From positions 3,720,001 to 3,784,000 of the forward strand of contig NC_026655.2 in NCBI RefSeq assembly GCF_000004075.3: DNA of 64,000 nt, written 5' to 3'. Every line of letters begins with the position of its first letter. Position 1 is the stretch's first letter. The translations under genes and the position numbers were made by a program. The stretch is from Cucumis sativus. Its lineage: Eukaryota; Streptophyta; Magnoliopsida; Cucurbitales; Cucurbitaceae. The notes beneath the pieces were generated by a model. That model ran no database searches and had not been told where the DNA came from. It was given only the letters and a program-made list of their open reading frames with translations. Below are positions 50,401-63,518 of this stretch, in pieces.

Positions 50401-53400
50401 GCCATTATGTCCAGAAGGCCCAGTTATATTATTTCTAAAATCCCTCTGTTTAGAGGCTACAGGAGGCAACAACATATGGCCACGTTCTCCTGATTCAGAA
50501 GTAGAATGTGTTGAATTCATAACCATGGGCAAGGAGCAATGAGAAGATAAAGCAGCATCTTGCATGGACAATCGTTGAGGGGGACCCAGTTGCAAACCAA
50601 AAACTTGAGAATCAGAGGACTGATTTCGTGGTGTTTGACCAACTGATCCCTCAGAAGTTTCTGCTTCACCCATTTCTGAAGAATGATTTCGGTAAGAGGG
50701 ACTACGTGTTGCGTTATTATGTTCTCTTGGTTGATCCACTTTGTGAAGAAGCTCAAGCATATTTTGGCTGGAAAATTAATAAAGAATATGAAGGATGTTA
50801 ATTAAATCATCATTTGATCTGAAATACATAATCCAGAAACACATAAATGTACACGTTAATGTGACAATTCAGAAAACACATGGAAGGTGGGAAAGGAATT
50901 TACCAATTGCTAAACTCAGACACAAAATTAAGAGGAACCTCCTTTGAAAAGAAAAATTGGTAATTTATGGCTAACCTTGATTCAAACTAATATTCTGTCA
51001 GAACCCAATTATAAATTAACAGTTGGTAAAACAATGTCTCCATCTGTGGTTTGTTTAAATAAGAAACCAAATTCTCATAAACCAATCACAAGAATATACT
51101 GTGTCAAGACAATATATACTTGTGATCCACCCCATAACCAAGCCAAGAAGATCACCCAAAGACAACCATTCCATTAGCATAAGCCAAGGATGGGTAATAG
51201 TTATAAGGTTTTTTTTTTCGAAAAAAAAGCGACGAAGGGATGAATCTTAGTGGATCGTGGCAGCAAGACCACTTTGCCACTTACAATACCCTATCGCGTA
51301 TTTAAGTTGTCTGCAAAGGATTCTACCAATCGCTCAGTGGGAATTACGTTACAAGGCAGACCCTGCAACTCATCCGTCACGGGGACTTAGCCAACGACAC
51401 ATGCCTTTGGGGGCCGGAAGGCCCCTACTGCTGGTCGGTAAGAGTTATAAGGTTAAAATGACATTTTAGTCCCTCAACTTTTTATCACATTTCTGCCCCT
51501 AAACTATCGGACTTTACATATTATCCTAAACTTGCCATAAAAACCAGTCTAATCCTTGTTGATCATTATGAACCTTTTTAACAGGAATCAAATCCTAAGC
51601 TGATCAAATGTACCATGTGAACAGATCAATATTTGAGTCTTATGTACTGGATCAAATGCTAGGTTCCTAAATGGCTTCAAAATTTTGTTAAATGATTGAT
51701 AGAAATATCAATAGCAATAATTGAAGTAAATACATGATAAAAGATAAAGAACGGCAGTAGCATCAAGCATGAATTGCATAAATGGTAGTAACATCTATGC
51801 ATTCTTTTCTTTATAAAAAGTCCAGTTAGTTCTTGGATTCATGTTTTACTAGGTTTGTTTTTGCCCTTGTAGGTTCTTGTATTTTCGTCAAAAAGCTCAA
51901 TTTTTTGCTGAAAATAGATAATCAAAAGTTGCATAAATGGTACTAACATCAATGATCGATCATAAATTGCATAAATGATATAAACCATCGTTTAAGTGTC
52001 AGATTACCTTGATGGGAATGCCACATTTCGTGGATCATGACCAGCAAGTTTATCCAAAGAAGAAGAGAAACGAGCTCCAAAAGGTGGAAGCATTCTTTTA
52101 GAAGGTAAATCTCCAAAGGGTCTCATTTCACTCTGAAAACAAGCTTAAGCCTCCATTAATCACAGAAACTTTGAATGTATACTCAAAATTAGAAATATAC
52201 AAAAGAAAAGGATTAAAAGAATTGTCATTACTAAAAAAATAAAGTCTCATTACCTTTTCAACGTCAATAGAATTCCCCTCTGTTCCAGATTTGGATTGCC
52301 TAAGATTACTCGGCTCACTGCCTTTAAGTCCATGAGAGTTCTGCTGCACATGAGCCTGTGGTTGTGTTACATGACTTGTTCCAAAAGAAGGTTCCACATC
52401 CATTTCTAGATTCCCCATTGGATGATACTGGAATCTACGAGAAGTTACAGATGGCTTCCGAATGGTATTACCTCCTTTTTGTTTGCTTCCAGAAGAAGTG
52501 TGTGTATCACTAGCATTTGAATTTTCAACCTCATTCATTTCAGTAGCATTCTTTTCTAGGCAACTGTTCCCAGATTCCAATATTTGAGAGCCCTTATCAA
52601 TATGATGCTGGTATTTTGCCATAAACCCACTTTCTTTTAAGTCCATTGAAGAATTGGCATCTTTCCAAAAGGAAAGATTACGATTAACTGGATTTTGTTG
52701 CCTGCTTCCTAGGTCATCTCTTAAACTGCTAGCATTGGCTATGGCAGCATTATTCATTAAATTAGAACCTTCATTGTACACCTGTGTGTTCTCAACAGCA
52801 TGATTTGCATGCTGCAATTCATCATTTGGGTTGGAAATTGAATCTTGGTTTTGCTTGAAGGTAGCAGAAGAGCCCATCTCTTCACGCATAGATCGCTTAT
52901 GATCTCCACCCTGAGAAGATTGTGACATGTTATGATTCTCATGATTTTTCATATTGTTACCTTCATGGGAGATCATCGGTTCAATATAGCTCCAACCATT
53001 AGGCTTACTTGGTTGGCTATTATAAGTGGCCACACTCTGTTGACGGAGCCAAGAACCTGACAAATTATTTGTATTGATTTCCACACCTGACGTATTACCT
53101 TCGTTTTCAGATAAATTTCGACCTTCAGCATGTGACTTCGGTTGCAGATTACGATCTACCCACTTTCGTTCACCTTCCAATGACGAAGGGGTTGAATTTT
53201 GGGCACTACTGTTCTGAAAGCCTTCAGTTTGTTGAAAGAAGGATTTCTGGACAGGTTGTTGAAATGAAGGGACATTGGCTGAGTTAATATAGTTGTTGGG
53301 CTTAGTATTAGCCTCGGCAGAGACAGAAGCATGTCTAGAATTTAATGTCTGCAAGTTGTTATCAACCCAAACCGGTTGAAGTTTTCCACTGTCGTTAGCT

Positions 53401-55118
53401 TCTGAATGCTGCTGATTTCCATTGGGAGGCCCACTGTTATTAAAGTTTACACCACCCCAACCTTCTTGAACGCCCATATCCCCACTTGAAGTCTCTGCTA
53501 CAGCTGACTGCATCAGAGCACTCCAACTTCCACTCTGTAAAAAGGAATATCCAGAATTAAAATCACTACCATCTGCCATGCTGTAACCACCTGCTGTAAT
53601 ATTGTCGCTCCGGCCAAAAGCATCCCACAAGTTGTCATCTGAACCATACAAAATCTTTTCCTCAGTGGGATCTAACGTAGCCACATTCTGCGATGGAGCA
53701 ATCTGTGCCATTGTCTTCTCCTGTGACATTTGTGATCGACCATCAAACTCTTGTCGGCCACTAAACTCCTGCATAGATGCATGCCTATGTTGGAGATTCA
53801 CATGCTGAGAATTTTCAGAATTTAATCCACCATTTAAACCTTGACTAGCAGACATCCCAAACATACTTTTCCCCTGGAAATCCTGTCTCACAACCATTCC
53901 ATCTTGCATGCTAACCTGATCTGGGTATGCAGTATAATGGCTCCCTGAAATGGGGTTGTTACTAACAGATAGCTGCTGCATAGCAGGTTTATCTGTTGGA
54001 ATGAGAGAATTTGAACCTGGAAAACTACTTGCAGTAGAAATAGGAACGCCATACAATGATTGATCAACTTGTTCCGGAATTAAACCCATCATGCGAAGTG
54101 CTTGCTGCTGCTCCGAAGGAAATACAAATCCACTGGAGGGACCCTGCATTGGTGTAGACAAACTATGCTGCAATGAGTTTGTATTACTCCCCATATGCTC
54201 AGGTTGCCAAGGAGAGGTAGATAACTCATTAACAGGAATACCATCAATCAGCGCAGCTGAATGGTTTCCTGCTCCCGGCTTTGAGCTAATCTGACTCATC
54301 AAACCATGTTGTCTTGCTTCCTGCTGTTGATATTGGTGTTGCCTCTGAAATTCTTGTATATGTGAGAACATCGCTTGTTGTTGCAGAAGCTGCATGTCAG
54401 GATTCCCAAGCTGCTGCTTAGGCAAAATCTGTGTCACACTGGGATTTCTGCTATTCAATTGCTGTTGCCCCCCAAAAAAATCAAAATTTACAGGAGAATC
54501 AGTAGTTTCCAACCTAGCTACATTTTTCTTGCTCAGTTCAGGATTATTCACTTGTTGTGCTTCATGAATAGATAGGCCTCTGGATGTTAAATGCCTATCA
54601 GATACTGCATCTGGACCTAAAAAGTTTGCTTCAATTTGCCTTGCATGGAAAAGTTGTTGGCCTGTTGCATAACCATTCAGATTCTGGTGTTGATTTTGAG
54701 ACTCGCTTCTTCCAATCTCAGAATTTATATATGATTGAGAGAAGTTCAAACCATGAAGTGAATTAGACGGCTGACCCAGTCCTCCGGAATCTGCTAGGGA
54801 AAATATAAACAAAATACAGTAGATGCTATTAAAAAATGGAATAATGATGATCCATCCATCACACACACAAACATAGAGTAAGCAAGAAAGAATAATTAAT
54901 TCATTGAGAAACTATAAAGTAATACCTGGTTGGTGTGCATTATAATTCTTCAAATTTGAAATAAAAGGAGAATTAATCTCTCTCTGGTTTCTAACCCATA
55001 GATTATTATTCAGACCAGCCCAGCTTCCATCAGCAGCCTGTGACTGATGCTGGCCCTGATACAAATTTTCTTGGCCAAAGAAATTGTGGACCCTGTCTCC
55101 AACTTCGTTTCCAGGCAT
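47447..55118 (-). CDS. Dentin sialophosphoprotein-like plant protein (8 coding exons, 1770 aa)
   Basis: This very large plant protein has no established function; homologues are annotated as dentin sialophosphoprotein-related (Arabidopsis At5g07940-07980). The name reflects composition, not homology to the animal tooth protein. Exons in transcript order are 54926-55118, 52254-54790, 52008-52132, 48935-50767, 48401-48449, 48033-48277, 47806-47901 and 47447-47681; phases agree over 5313 bases. It starts MPGNEVGDRVHNFFGQENL. The bulk is S-, N-, Q- and G-rich and predicted disordered, with conserved islands such as VATLDPTEEKILYGSDDNLW near residue 430 and SWSALMQSAVAETSSGDMG. The C-terminal 230 residues are more ordered and conserved: MADIDWAQATNRLIEKRED, LKRRLNLTTQLVQQLLRPPP, DIHKIIEVVEEFTKRGQKME and a final NLPDRVQCLSL. 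The last exon is read through a weak GTACAA donor to the stop; splicing there is the alternative. KKRKSSAPELLSW carries a possible nuclear localisation signal. An rRNA pseudogene sits in the intron 50768-52007. Confidence 0.88.
51193..51454 (-). pseudogene. Retroposed 25S rRNA 3'-end fragment in an intron
   Basis: The minus strand of 51229-51436 reads as the 3' end of plant 25S rRNA: CCCCCAAAGGCATGTGTCGT, GGTAGAATCCTTTGCAGACA, ACTTAAATACGCG, TATTGTAAGTGGC and CTTGCTGCCACGATCCACT appear in the correct order. Differences from the conserved rRNA are mostly C-to-T and G-to-A. After CGTCGC it shows a T-run, CGA and then about ten A, like an added tail. Near-identical 18-bp direct repeats (GGTAATAGTTATAAGGTT at 51193-51210, GGTAAGAGTTATAAGGTT at 51437-51454) flank it, like a target-site duplication. 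It lies antisense to nothing coding; in the host transcript it is in rRNA-sense orientation and is removed with the intron. Confidence 0.9.
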
Positions 55119-57504
55119 AGATGGTCAACCCCACTTTTCTGCTGGTAATGACTTTTGATGTGAATATAGGTACCTAGAAGAAGAGTAAAAACTATAAACT
55201 GTTGAAATCTTAGTGCGAACACACGTATAAATTTCTCAGGTACGATTGTTCTCAGAAACCTACCCTCTTTTGGTCATTTAAGATTTCTCAGAATTGCCAT
55301 AAGAGGAAACCGTTCAAATGTATCCTGCATATAGCCACTCAATTACATCATACTAAATTGAAAATAGATTTTAAGGACAGAGAAAATAGCAAGGAGTTGC
55401 AGCACAAAGATGGATGATTACTCATCATTGCCTATGGGGATAGAATTAGTAATTAGTAAACCTTTCCAAAACAACCCGCCCCCACTGTAGAAAAAGAAAT
55501 CACTTTTTCAAATATATACTTCTTCCAACACAATAATTATTCTTATCAAATTGATGTTACTAAATGCGAGTGAGTAGTGTCTAAAAACTGCAAAATTAAA
55601 AAATAGCCATTTAGTACATTTCAGTTATATCACTTGAAACCATTTTTGAAATTGAGGGAACATCATACTAGAATAATGAAGACATAAGAAATGACCACGA
55701 AAACAAAGCCCATGCCAACACGTGGGTGATAAAAAAAAGTAGGAACGACACAAATAGTCTAAAGAGGGCTCAATCGGTTGTAATCAACAGAAGTTTGATG
55801 TAATTGATTTAGGTACTTACATACGTCCTCATGAAATGTAACACTACAAACTGTAAATTGTTCTATTTTCTCAATCTAGCAACAGCGAGTATTGTCCATA
55901 TTAGCATATCATTTAAAATCAGAACCTGAACTTTATGCCTCAGGTCTCAACAAACAGCAAACCAACCGAAGGCAACAACAGAACCCCATTATTTTTCCCC
56001 TTGTCCCTTTCCTGACCTGGAGCTTAATAGATATCCTCTTTGGTCCTCGTAAGGCTTTATACCAGAGAAAGAGAGGCTCTAAAGCTACAAAGAATAAGAA
56101 CCTAAGGTGCTCCTGAAAAAGACACATTTTAACCATTAAAACTAACCAAAATTGTGAGTTTAATGTTCTTCTATTTTTCCAGTTTCTGACATATATCCTT
56201 TTCAGCTCTGTTCCTAGCTGACATGGATTTAGATTTAACTTTTATTCAGAGGTTATGAACCACCGTAGTATTTCCAAGCGTTTCAACTTTTTAAGTATCT
56301 TAAATAATCTATTTAATGTGGTAGAGAGAGCATCCTTTTTCTTGCTGGCTACTGGAGTATAGAGTTTCCAGAAAATGAAATTTTGTAGTTCAGCAACAAC
56401 AATAGTTTGTGAGACGAACAGAACAAGAACAAATGGTGTTACCATAATTCGTGATTAATAAAAAAACCAAACACAACCTGAAGGTAACATAGCCAATACA
56501 AAAGGGAAAGAAAATGGAAAGAAACCTAGCCACCCGATCAACAACTGAACAGATCGGAGGTACAACTTCTAACGTAGGTATAATTGCACTCCATAAAGTG
56601 CATGGTCGCTGAATGTAGCCTAAGAAACCATGTGATGAGCCACGTGAAGTGAAAGTTATAACACTACGCAGAGTGGGATCCTTATCAAAATAGACCTGTT
56701 AATTCAAGTCATTTTCTTAATGGGCAAACTCAGAGAAACAACGTCCATAAAATCAACAATGTCCTGCCAGAATATAAGAATATGAGTAGCCATTTCCATG
56801 AATACTAGTATTTCCACAAGGCATAACATGAAGACGACTGCGTATATTCTCAATAGACGTTAAGTGGACTCCATGTATCACCACATAAGCAGGACGTCTC
56901 CAGAAAAGAACCATTGAACGAACGTGAGAGTAAAAAAGGGTTGCAGATACCCATTTTCGCAGTATTTATGACCCGCAGAGAAAAGATTACAACGTTGCAT
57001 TGTTAAAAAAAAAATCCTTCCCCAGATCCTAGAAGCGCTAACCAAACACGTGATAAGCAACAAATACGAAAATGGGGATGGGGATCGAGAGACGTCAAGT
57101 TAGGCTGACACAGGCAGCAACAGTATACTCGTCCGAAGACTCCATTTTCAACGAATAGAAGTAAAAGACATCCTAAAAAAAACTAATCCCACCCAACCTC
57201 CTCTATTCCTCAAACAACCAAACATAGACAGAACCCACAAATTTTCTCGAGATTAACTCAAGGAGAAGGTGCAAAACAACAGTAACAAGGTGTAACAAGC
57301 TGCCCGACCAGAAGACGCCACCAGTAAATCATCTATTAAGTATTTCCTAAAAGAAACGACCCGCAGAAAGGGGGGAAAATTAGGGTTTTTGAAGATAAAA
57401 GAAGGAGGCAACGAACTCACACTGATTTGATGAGCTTGCGTATGGAACTTGAAGGCGATCCTCTGATAATGCTGGATTGTGAAGTGTTAGGGTTTGAATC
57501 AGAG

Positions 57505-57575
57505 AGAGGGCGAGAGAGAGAGAGAGAGATACGACTATATGAGCCTCCCCGAGCTCAGAGAGAGAGAGAGAGAGA
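57505..57575. repeat. (GA)n microsatellites in the dentin-like gene leader
   Basis: Two GA dinucleotide runs separated by about 25 bases lie in the first leader exon; on the transcript strand they read as CT repeats. Pyrimidine-rich CT tracts near transcription starts are common in plant housekeeping promoters. Confidence 0.85.
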
Positions 57576-57602
57576 TAAAGTGATCGAAAGAGTGCGAAAA
57601 TT

Positions 57603-57710
57603 TCAACGAACTGGGGCACAGAACTGAGGATCGGACCGAAGCTGTGGTTCGGGATGAATATGGGTGATTTGGGTCCGAATGTGAGCCCCGATTACCATCG
57701 CCATCGCCAT
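57603..57710 (-). other. Upstream ORF (35 codons) in the dentin-like gene leader
   Basis: On the transcript strand a run of three near-adjacent ATG codons (MAMAMVIGAH) opens a frame of 35 codons ending in CAPVR and TGA. It lies wholly within the inferred first leader exon, upstream of a spliced leader. Whether it is transcribed depends on the start site, which I cannot see. Confidence 0.45.
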
Positions 57711-60700
57711 TGCTACTGCCCAATGAGGTTCTCAGAATTCATGTTTTTCTTCCTCCCAATAATGAGTTTAGGCACGTGACTTTAATGTTGTACCCATTAT
57801 CATTATTGGGCTTGGGCTTGGGTCTGGGCCCAATTCAATGAACTTACTAGATCAAAGCCCAAAATTTTAGCCTTTTGTCATAAGCCTTACGAGGGTTTCT
57901 CAAGGGTAAAATGGGTACATTGAAGGCTAGTTGTAATGGATACGAACATTGGAAATAATGATCGAGTATATAGTAACATTTTTAAAAATTTGTAAATCTT
58001 GTAATTAATAAACTTCTATTGTTGGTAAATTCTTAAGATGATTCTCAAGAAGTTGTGAATTTCAGTCTTTTTTTGGTCCAATAAATTAGTAAATCTCACT
58101 ATTAAAAAAACGTCAAATTTATATTTTAGAATCTCCTTACATTGTGGTTTAGTAGCTTATGGACTCTATTGATTTTGTAATTTTTTACTCTCGTTGTCTA
58201 CATATTTCCATTATTGTTTTATTAACTCTAAACACACTTTAGGGTGTGCGTGCAAGGAATTGTGAAACAACACTCGTAAACTTCATCATGAGTTCCACAG
58301 CTACACTATAAATCTAAAAGTTCGTAACTTCCTAAATTCCATGATAGTAATCCAAACTTCATACTATAATATAACAGAACCAAACAACACGTGAAATATT
58401 GTAAATAATAAAAGGCACATAGACCATGCTCTATGAACTATATGATCGATATCAACTCATAAACTAAGTTAATCTAAGCTTGATATTTAAAGTAGTGTAT
58501 TCGAGCCTCAAAACACACCTATTTTAATCCATTTAATGTTTTTGTTACATTATTCATTATATGTTTGTTGTTGTTAAGAGAAAAATTGTAGTGGATTGTA
58601 AATTGAATATATTATTATGTAGATGCGTCGTCCATATTTGATATTTTAGAAATACAGTAAAAATTGTAAATACATTTATTATCATGTCCTCAATGATCAA
58701 TTGATATGGAGAGGACAAGAGACAGAGCGAGAATTGACTAAAGTTAGAGATAGAGAGGTAGAACAGTTGGAGCAGTAGGTGGCAGCGGATGGTGTGGAGG
58801 AGTATTGAACGATGAAATAGTTTTTACAGTCAGTGTGTATCACTTTTAAACCACATCAACCTACTCAAGCTTGTCGTTATATCAATCAAGTATATTGATG
58901 AAGAATACGAGCATCATAGAAAGAGTTTATCGTTGTTGAGTTGATCAACAATAGATTGATCAAGTATAATAATTTCATCAACAATATAAATAAGTGAATG
59001 ATTCATAATTTTAGTATTAATCTATCAGTCAAGTGCATCATTGTTATCAAGCATATAAAGTATATAACTCACATTTATATTCACGACGAGGACATTTGTG
59101 ATATTTTACTTAATTTGACACGAAGGACAAACTTCGTTATACCATTTTTTGCAACACAAGTCGTGAGCACAATAAATGGAATTGATTTCCCATTTTTGTA
59201 GGCACATCTATTTTATCTCGAACAAAACCATATACAAATTCAATTGTTAACATAAGCAATTCGTTTGAAATCGATAAACGTCAACAACTGTTTGTAAGGA
59301 ATGCCTCACTAGATCAAAAGAGTTGTTTATTTTTTGGACAAATTGCAAAAACCCACCTTAAAGTATGGTGGTAGTTATAGCTATACCCTTAAAACTTAAA
59401 GTTAAATCCTGAAATAATTGGATCCTCAAACTTGCGTAACCGTAAAAACTCTATTAATTATGTAATTTTAGGGTTCGATTTTTGTAATTTGTGGATCCAA
59501 TTTCTATAATTACTGTAAGCTTAGAGACAACTTTTAACACATTTAAAAGTCGAGGGACTCAACTGTTATCGTTGAATGTTTAAATATGTAATTGCAACTA
59601 CCATTCTACTCTTTCACATTATTTTTACAACATGATAAGTGATTTTTGCAAACTTGTCACTTTTAAAATATAGACTTATAAATTGATATTTGTCCAATTT
59701 TTAATTTTTTAAAAATTGAATGGTTGAAAAATAACCATTGATAATTGAGAGAATAATATTAAATTATGTTAAAAAAACAAAATTAAGAGGAAAAAAATAA
59801 TGAAATTATTAAAAAGTAGACCAATTTTGAAGACCACAGATTTTTGGGATTGGTTTTAGAAAGTTAAGTTTTACGACAAATTTGGTACGAAAAGTAAAAA
59901 ATGCCCTTACACGAACATTTTCTTTGATATCTTTCTTCCCTCCAAAATAATATAAAAAAGTTTTATTTTTCCACGGATTATCTCATATTTATTTAACTTA
60001 TTATCTTTTCACTAACGTATTTTAAAACTGGACATTGTAAGATAAAAAAAACTAGTAGCTAATTGTTTGTTGAAATAGTTGTAGAACCCTAAATTGCACA
60101 AAACAAGTATATGACTCACGTGAGATTGAGTATTTGAAATTTAGAAGTTGCAAGATGAAAAAAAAACTTGCTAAACATGTATTAAACAATCCTAAACCAC
60201 TTAAAACAATCATAAAATTGATTTTGGGTATACAAGTTAAATATAAACATTACATCAAGACAATATTAAACATTAAAGGGAGTGAAATAAGCTAATTTAA
60301 CAACTCCATATTTGTCTGAGGGGTTATCATAGTTTTAGGATTAGAGCTATTCCACTTTTTTCCTTTTGTTATTCCTGACTGTTCTCAACTTTTTCAAACA
60401 TAAATTATATTAACTCGATGAAAAAAAAAATAAACACATCTCAAAATAGCAAAAAATTGTTTAGGACGGACTAAAAATTATAAGAAAATTGAGTGAAAAT
60501 TGGAAGAAATGGTAAGAAAGCTTAATATTAATAAAAACTTTGTTGCGGAAAAAGAAGAATAAAGAAAAATTAGAGGAAAGGGCGTTTTTTATTTTTCATA
60601 CCAAAATACAACCCTTTTGTTTTGGTAATTCCCAAAGAAAATCCAGATCCCAGTGGGCAACCCTCGTAACATCGGAGCCCTTGGACCTATTCGGACTTCC

Positions 60701-60759
60701 ACTTCTTTCGTTTTCCGGCGAACCTACAGAACCACCCTACACGACGATCACACGCTCAC

Positions 60760-63518
60760 ATGGGGGAGGAGAAGAGGCACCAGATGATGCAGAATCTCTT
60801 CGGAGATCAATCCGAGGAGGAGGAGGAGATTGATTCAGAGCACGAGTCCAATCCTCAACCCAATTATGCCTCTGTAATTTCCGAAGACCTATGCTTCTGT
60901 TGATTTTCGTCTTTACTGGAACTATCGTTAGCTAGATATCGTTGAGTTGAATTTTGGGTTGAAGTTGTTTTGTGTCTTTGTAGTTGTTTTGTTACTATTT
61001 GTACATACAATCAGTCATTATCTGGAAATGACGTTTATCGTGTTTTGGGAATTGGTTTTACTGGGATAAGCTGGTTTAATGTTGTTTTTTTTTTTTTTTA
61101 TCTGTTTGGTTTCATAGGATGAAGGAGAAGGAGGGGCGGAGCCTGAAGGTGAAGGTGAAGTGGAGGGACATGGGGAGGTGGAAATTGAGAGTGAAGGTGA
61201 GTTGCAGGATGCCGATCCGGATCCTGGGGAGAGTGAGGGTGAAAGGGATCAAAGTTCTCAAGAAGTAGACGTGGGTCACCATAGAGAAGAAGAAAGTGAA
61301 GGGAAAGAGGTGGATAGCGACGATAGGGAAGAATATGATCAAAGAGTGGTAACAAGCAGGAGGCATGATTTAGTTGAAAGTGAATCCGAGAGGTCCGAGG
61401 AAAACCATTATATTGACAATGAAGACGAAGAGGTGGATCAAACTAGGAGTCCAAGGTAATAGAAGTACTTTATCCCCTCCCATTTTCTCTTTTTAACTCC
61501 AATGGCTCCCAACCTTTTGTATTATTTTCAAGAATTCAAGCTTCATGGCCTTGTAACTTCCCATTGGAACTGTTTGCATACAGCAGTCCTCTCCTTCATA
61601 TTTTTGCATTCTTAACATTTCTGTTATATTATTATTTCATCGTATTTGCTCTCTGATAAGAAAGAAAATTGTAAAGTTGGGAGGAACTTGCAACAGAGAA
61701 GTTCATAAACAATCACTTCAAGCTATGATTCTAGAAAATTTGAAATTACAGAACGAGGAGCTCATCCCAAGTTTCCTGCGTCCAACCCTGCTTTCTTTAG
61801 TTTGGTGTCTCTTTTTCTTTAACACCAGATCCTTCAAAATTAGCCTCCAATCTACAGGACCATAGCATTTTTAGTTTTCATTTTAAAGGGACACTGTAAA
61901 GGAGCTGCTTCATAGACATGGTAGATCACAACTAGAAGTTGTGTTATTAAATCTGTCCAAGACTTCTTTATTTATAAATGGACCCTAACTATATCTGCCA
62001 GCATCTTGAATTTGAATTTTGAACTGTGACAGGGAGGAGGAAGATCACAATTCACATCCAGTTGCTGAAATTCGTGACGTATTTGGTGACTCTGACGAGG
62101 AAGAGGAAGCAGAATATGCAGTTGGAAATGAAATTAAGCAAGATTCAGCTGTGAGTAATAAGTGTCCATTTTCAAAGTTGAACAATCTCTGATTGCTGAA
62201 ACTGAATGACACTTGTGTTATAAAGGTCTTTAAATACTGTGTATTTTTTTCCAGAGGTCACCTATGGAAGAGGAGGGGAGCTTTGAGAAGAGTCCAAGAC
62301 CTGATGATATAATTCCTGATGAAGATGCTCGGTACGAGTCAGATGCTCGTTATGAATCAGAAGAGGAAAATTTTGAGGTAAAACATAAAGAGAAGCCAGT
62401 TGGGCCTCCGTTGGAGCTAGAGATTCCATTACGTCATCCTCCTGCTCGCCCAGAAAAGGTTCTCCTTTAAACTCTACTGCATTGAATTGTCATGTGATAA
62501 ATGACGCAATTTTTATTTTGCACCACAAAACTACCAAATTTTGCTTTCTTATCTGATGTTAAGAGTGAAGTGTTACGTTGCATAAAATCTGATTCCAGGT
62601 TGATCGGTGATGCATTTCCTGGTTGTGTATCAACAATTGTTCTTTTTCATGCTTTTGTTGTTGATGTTATGTAACTATTTTTTAGACTGCTTATAGGAGC
62701 AAAATTATGAAACCATGCTTTAATATGTATGGTTAGAAATTTTATAGTCAGTGACAGTGAAGTATATGTCCATTTTTTAACGTATGGACATAAGTTCCCC
62801 CTTTCTTTCCCTCGTGCATCATTCAATCAGAAGAGGTGCAAAAAATTACAAATATTTTGATGTTATGTGAATGTGACAGATTTTTTATCTGATTGCAGAT
62901 GAACATGATAAAAGTTTCCAATATTATGGGCATTGACCCAAAACCATTTGATCCCAAAACATATGTGGAAGAGGATATATTTGTGACAGACGAATCTGGA
63001 GCCAACAAACGCATACGCTTGGAAAATAACATTGTGCGCTGGAGGACAGTTAGGAAACCTGATGGCACAACAAAGGTATGCTTCTTGCATTCATGTCAAT
63101 GATTTTGCATGATGGGTTGACATTTTAATTATTGCTTGCAGTGAATAAAGAATGATCTTATAAATGATTTTGTAGTATTGTCTTTTATTATTCTTTTACT
63201 CCAAGTGAGTGACACCCAACCATGGTCGTTGGAGTGTGACAGGAAAGGAACAAGATACTCATCCAGATTCTGCAAATTGTTAAGCTTCCCTAAGTTTATT
63301 CTGCTTAAGTTTCACAACTAAACTGTTTCTTCATTTTTTGTACACTACTTTGAGTTTTAACACACACATATATATTCAATTTGTAGTATGAAAGCAATGC
63401 ACGATTTGTGAGGTGGTCAGATGGCAGTTTGCAACTGTTAATTGGGAATGAAGTGCTTGACATAAATGTGCAAGATGCAAAGCATGATCAAGCACACTTG
63501 TTTCTTCGGCATGGGAAG
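60760..63518 (+). CDS. VIP4: LEO1 / VIP4 homologue, PAF1 complex subunit (5' part; gene continues past the window)
   Basis: LEO1 is a subunit of the PAF1 complex, which travels with RNA polymerase II and promotes histone modification; the Arabidopsis orthologue VIP4 keeps FLC active and delays flowering. Visible exons are 60760-60873, 61118-61455, 62033-62150, 62255-62458, 62899-63075 and 63387-63518, all in phase, giving 361 residues. The start MGEEKRHQMMQNLFGDQSEE is typical. Residues about 18-210 are extremely rich in E, D and S, as in all LEO1 proteins, with VAEIRDVFGDSDEEEEAEY near its end. The Leo1 core follows: VGPPLELEIPLRHPPARPEK, VSNIMGIDPKPFDPKTYVEE, NIVRWRTVRKPDGTTKYESN, ARFVRWSDGSLQLLIGNEVL and AHLFLRHGK. 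The remaining C-terminal third should lie beyond the right edge; 63519-64000 is intron with an A/G-rich run near 63905-63940. Confidence 0.95.

Larger units (their letters stand above)
55119..60759. other. Divergent region: dentin-like leader exons, promoter, and LEO1 upstream DNA
   Basis: The dentin-like gene has a probable three-part leader on the minus strand: about 57423-57720 (donor CAGT/GTGAGT), 55264-55329 (acceptor ATGCAG at 55330-55335 area) and 55119-55173 joined to the first coding exon (acceptor TTCTAG). The first leader exon holds (GA)n/(CT)n tracts near 57505-57530 and 57556-57574 and an upstream ORF at 57603-57710. From 57725 to 60700 the DNA is AT-rich with no exon. A purine-rich and then GC-richer stretch at 60640-60759 is the LEO1 leader. 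Confidence 0.55.

Noticed and set aside
54791..54866. Hydrophobic N-terminal extension of the large dentin-like frame (IIIPFFNSIYCILFIFSL)
   Set aside because: It is intron sequence: a good acceptor at 54791-54793 joins in phase to the true first exon starting at 55118, so this is not a signal peptide or membrane segment.
61098..61366. Proline- and histidine-rich frames on -
   Set aside because: They are the antisense of the acidic LEO1 exon 2, whose GAA/GAG repeats read as proline, histidine and leucine on the other strand.
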